Source: JANNGZ01 sp031404155
GTDB taxonomy: Bacteria > Pseudomonadota > Gammaproteobacteria > Burkholderiales > Burkholderiaceae_C
DNA: 54,728 nucleotides
Direction: 5' to 3'
NCBI GenBank assembly: GCA_031404155.1
Contig: JANNGZ010000331.1
Coordinates: 1 to 54,728, forward strand
Made by a program: the position numbers and the translations under genes. Under the pieces are notes generated by a model, which worked only from the letters and a program-made list of their open reading frames with translations, was not told where the DNA came from and searched no databases. Of the stretch, positions 52,380 to 54,728 are shown one piece after another; position 1 is the stretch's first letter, and each line of letters begins with the position of its first letter.

Positions 52380-53597
52380 ATGGCGATCGGTTCCGAAACG
52401 GCGCAAGCGCAGTCCGCGGCACGGCTGCGCGGGGATGGCGAGGCGGTCGAGCGCATGCGGGCGCCAGCGCCGAGCGTGCCCTTCAACCGGCCGTTCGCGG
52501 CGCCGCAGGCCCTGCAGTACACGCGCCTGGCGCTGGAGAGTGGGCACCTGTGCGGCGACGGGCCGTTCTCCAAGCGTTGCCACGCGCTTCTCGAAGCCAC
52601 CTTGGGCGCGCCGAAGGTGCTGCTGACCACCTCGTGCACCCACGCGCTCGAGATGAGCGGGCTGCTGCTGGAGCTGGGGCCCGGCGACGAGGTGATCATC
52701 CCGTCGTTCACCTTCCCGTCGACCGTCAACGCCTATGTGCTGCGCGGCGTGAAGCCGGTTTTCTGCGACATCCGGCCCGACACCCTCAACATAGACGAGC
52801 AGCGCATCGAGCGCTTGATCACACCCCGCACCAAGGCGCTGGTGGTGGTGCACTACGCGGGTGTGGCCTGCGAAATGGACGCCATTGCGGCGATCGCGGC
52901 GCGCCATGGCCTCGCGGTGGTGGAGGACAACGCGCACGGCCTGCTCGGCACGTACAAGGGGCGGCCGCTGGGCACCTTCGGCGCGCTGGCCACGCAGAGT
53001 TTTCACGAGACCAAGAACTTCAGCTGCGGTGAGGGCGGCGCGCTGGTGATCAACGACCCGCGGTTCATCGAGCGGGCGGAAATCCTGCGCGAAAAGGGCA
53101 CCAACCGAAACCGTTTTCATCGCGGCCAGGTGGACAAGTACACCTGGGTCGATGTCGGGTCGAGCTACCTGCCGTCGGACCTGCTCGCCGCGCTGCTACT
53201 TGCGCAATTGGAGTCCAGGCACCTGATCCAGGCGCAGCGCCGCGCCCTCTGGCAAACCTATTCAACCCAACTTGCCGAATGGGCTGCCATGCGCGGGGTG
53301 CAATTGCCCATCGTGCCGGCGCATTGCGAACAGGCCTATCACATGTTCTACCTGCTGATGCCGTCGGCGCGGCAACGGCAGGCCCTGATCTCGCACCTGA
53401 AGGCACAGAACATCGCGGCCACCTTCCACTACCTGCCGCTGCACCTGTCGGAGATGGGCCGGCGCTTCGGCGCAAGGCCAGGCGATTGCCCGGTCACCGA
53501 AGACCTGAGCCATCGGCAACTGCGCCTGCCCTACTTTGCCGACCTTCGGCGCGAAGAGCAGGAGCGCGTCATCGACGCGGTGCTCGAGTTCGTGTGA
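52380..53597 (+). CDS. WecE-type dTDP-sugar aminotransferase
   Basis: A 405-residue PLP-dependent DegT/DnrJ/EryC1 aminotransferase closely matching WecE/RffA, which makes dTDP-4-amino-4,6-dideoxygalactose for surface glycans. Visible blocks are LESGHLCGDGPFSKRC, LLTTSCTHALEMSGLLLELG, VHYAGVACEMDAIAAIA, the PLP-lysine motif SFHETKNFSCGEGGALVIND and REKGTNRNRFHRGQVDKYTW. The ATG at 52380 is spaced about ten bases after GAGGAG. The TTG at 52371 is too close to that site. The remainder of the sugar pathway is not in the window. Confidence 0.94.
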   Translation: MAIGSETAQAQSAARLRGDGEAVERMRAPAPSVPFNRPFAAPQALQYTRLALESGHLCGDGPFSKRCHALLEATLGAPKVLLTTSCTHALEMSGLLLELGPGDEVIIPSFTFPSTVNAYVLRGVKPVFCDIRPDTLNIDEQRIERLITPRTKALVVVHYAGVACEMDAIAAIAARHGLAVVEDNAHGLLGTYKGRPLGTFGALATQSFHETKNFSCGEGGALVINDPRFIERAEILREKGTNRNRFHRGQVDKYTWVDVGSSYLPSDLLAALLLAQLESRHLIQAQRRALWQTYSTQLAEWAAMRGVQLPIVPAHCEQAYHMFYLLMPSARQRQALISHLKAQNIAATFHYLPLHLSEMGRRFGARPGDCPVTEDLSHRQLRLPYFADLRREEQERVIDAVLEFV

Positions 53598-53679
53598 GTC
53601 GACTTTGCCGGGCCCGCCGACGCATGACTCAGGTTCGTGGGGGTCGAGCGAGCCTCGCGCTAGCAGCGGCGGGCGCCGA

Positions 53680-54388
53680 TCAGTAGGTGCCGCGCCCGCC
53701 CGAAATGTCGAACACGCCGCCGGTGGAGAAGGAACAATCCTCGCTCGCCAGCCAGGACACCAGCGACGCGATTTCGTTGACCTCGACAAAGCGCGCCATC
53801 GGAATCTTGCTCAGCATGAAGTCGATGTGCTGTTGGGTCATGCTGGCGAACATCGCGGTGCGGGCCGCGGCCGGGGTGATGCAGTTGACCAGCACGCCCT
53901 TGGTGGCCAGCTCCTTGCCGAGCGACTTGGTGAGCGCGATCAAACCCGCCTTGCTGGCGCTGTAGTGCGACGCGTTCGGGTTGCCTTCCTTGCCGGCGAT
54001 CGACGCGATGTTGACGATGCGGCCGTAACCCTGGCTCAGCATCTGCGGCACCACCGCGCGGCAGACCAGGTAGGGCGCGATCAGGTTCACCTCGACGACG
54101 CGCCGCCAGACCTCCGGCGCCAGCTCCCAGGTGGGCGCGTTGCCGCCGGTGATGCCGGCGTTGTTGACCAGGATGTCGATGCGGCCCTGCTCGGCCAGCG
54201 TGGCGGCGGTGGCCTGGGCCACGCCGGCTTCGTCGGTGAGCTCCACTTTGACCGTGCTCACCCGCCCGAGCGCCGAGAGCTCCTTGCGCGCCGCGTCGAG
54301 CAGGGCCGAGTCCATGTCCCACAGCGCCACGCTGGCACCGGAGTTGAGCATGCGCTGCGCGGTGGCGAAGCCAATGCCCTGCGCGCGC
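53680..54388 (-). CDS. SDR-family oxidoreductase, 5' end missing at a junction
   Basis: A short-chain dehydrogenase/reductase with the NNAG motif (ILVNNAGITGG) and the Ser-Tyr-Lys catalytic set (NIASIAGKEGNPNASHYSASK). The tail is SFSTGGVFDISGGRGTY. The first strand and the TGxxxGIG cofactor loop are cut: only AQGIGFATAQRM remains, and upstream the sequence switches to an unrelated autotransporter frame at about 54386-54391. An ATG at 54402 exists only because of the junction. The intact family would have about 10-15 more N-terminal residues. Without them NAD(P) binding would probably fail. FabG/PhbB-like dehydrogenases are the nearest relatives. Confidence 0.85.
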
Positions 54389-54728
54389 CACGGTCGTTCC
54401 ACCGCTGTAACTGCTGAAACCGGAAAGCGTCAGCGCGCCAGCGCCCTGCTTGTTGAGGGCAATGGTGCCGGATCCATTCTGGATAACTCCAGCGTAGGTG
54501 CTGTTATTGGCACTTTGGGTCGTCAGCGTGCTGGTGGCGGTCGAACTGGTTGTAATCACACCGACGCTGCTACCGCCTAGCAGGCCGACTGTGGGGCTAT
54601 AACCGTTCAGATCCAGGCTGCCGCCGTTGATCGCCAAGTCCGACGAAGTTCCAAGCGCGCCTGTGTTACCTAACACCATAACGCCAGCGGATACAGTCGT
54701 CGCGCCCGTATAGCTATTGCTGGCGGAT
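54389..54728 (-). CDS. Autotransporter passenger repeat fragment (continues beyond the window)
   Basis: Read leftward from the window edge, a continuous frame encodes Ser/Thr/Gly/Asn-rich strands (NSYTGATTVSAGVMVLGNTG, then LAINGGSLDLNGY and LNKQGAGALTLSGF ending SSYSGGTTV). These are passenger-associated transport repeats of autotransporters with beta-helix passengers. The base composition is visibly less GC-rich than the rest of the window. The frame runs straight into the SDR gene with no C-terminal barrel, so it is a fragment joined to foreign sequence. Confidence 0.8.

Noticed and set aside
52274..52380. Leftward tail reading LVSHGSTDFADAAAAIIDAA before a stop
   Set aside because: It looks somewhat protein-like, but it has no upstream body, overlaps the wecE-type start region, and I cannot match it to any family.
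53660..54679. Single 339-residue protein joining autotransporter repeats and an Arg-rich tail
   Set aside because: After about residue 97 this frame is the wrong frame of the SDR gene; it exists only because of the junction.

Overview
The window is high-GC DNA with densely packed, mostly soil- or freshwater-type bacterial genes. The gene content (thyA-folA, glnA with ntrBC, a compact paaKABCDE-paaR-paaZ cluster, PA2778/PA2779-type genes, Mla-type lipid transport genes) and the intergenic repeats suggest a betaproteobacterium of the order Burkholderiales. This is inference from style and content; no taxonomic marker such as rRNA is present.

Layout. 1-1854: end of an ABC exporter, then thyA and folA (start and stop codons overlap). 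2025-5590: an iron-dependent heme-oxygenase-fold oxidase translationally coupled to an RpfF-type DSF (diffusible signal factor) synthase, facing a membrane hybrid histidine kinase. This is a candidate fatty-acid quorum-sensing module and the most interesting region. 5608-6393: exonuclease III. 6484-11484: the nitrogen-control block ntrC, ntrB, a small DUF4124 gene and glnA, with a sigma-54 promoter and NtrC-site candidate upstream of glnA. 11713-14987: a leftward run (CinA-like, EI24 membrane protein, PA2778-type peptidase, PA2779-type protein). 15288-18455: beta-propeller protein, exported creatininase-family protein and AIM24-family protein.

18684-26788: phenylacetate catabolism: ligase PaaK, epoxidase PaaABCDE, TetR regulator and ring-opening PaaZ, under one predicted promoter/operator. 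26819-30500: an AceE-type E1 dehydrogenase and a patatin-like lipoprotein. 30501-30998: relic DNA with a probable group II intron remnant. 30999-37464: YghX-like hydrolase, LysR with a divergent glutathione S-transferase and CmcJ-like gene, then mannonate dehydratase plus a fructuronate/mannitol dehydrogenase. 37544-40311: Mla-type permease, substrate-binding MCE protein and lipoprotein, with no ATPase gene between them. 40514-48172: amidohydrolase, GST, VOC protein, CHRD protein, gamma-glutamyltranspeptidase, acyl-CoA dehydrogenase-like flavoprotein and a truncated Crp-type gene.

48380-50621: MocA-like nucleotidyltransferase beside the decayed start of a CoxM gene, then SRPBCC and DUF1801 proteins. 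50839-53597: glycosyltransferase and WecE-type sugar aminotransferase, divergent. 53680-54728: an SDR gene whose 5' end is replaced by a fragment of an autotransporter repeat gene of different composition; this is a recombination or assembly junction at the window edge.

Several intergenic repeat families recur (stem-loops, REP-like pairs). One of them supplies the start codon and N-terminus of paaC.
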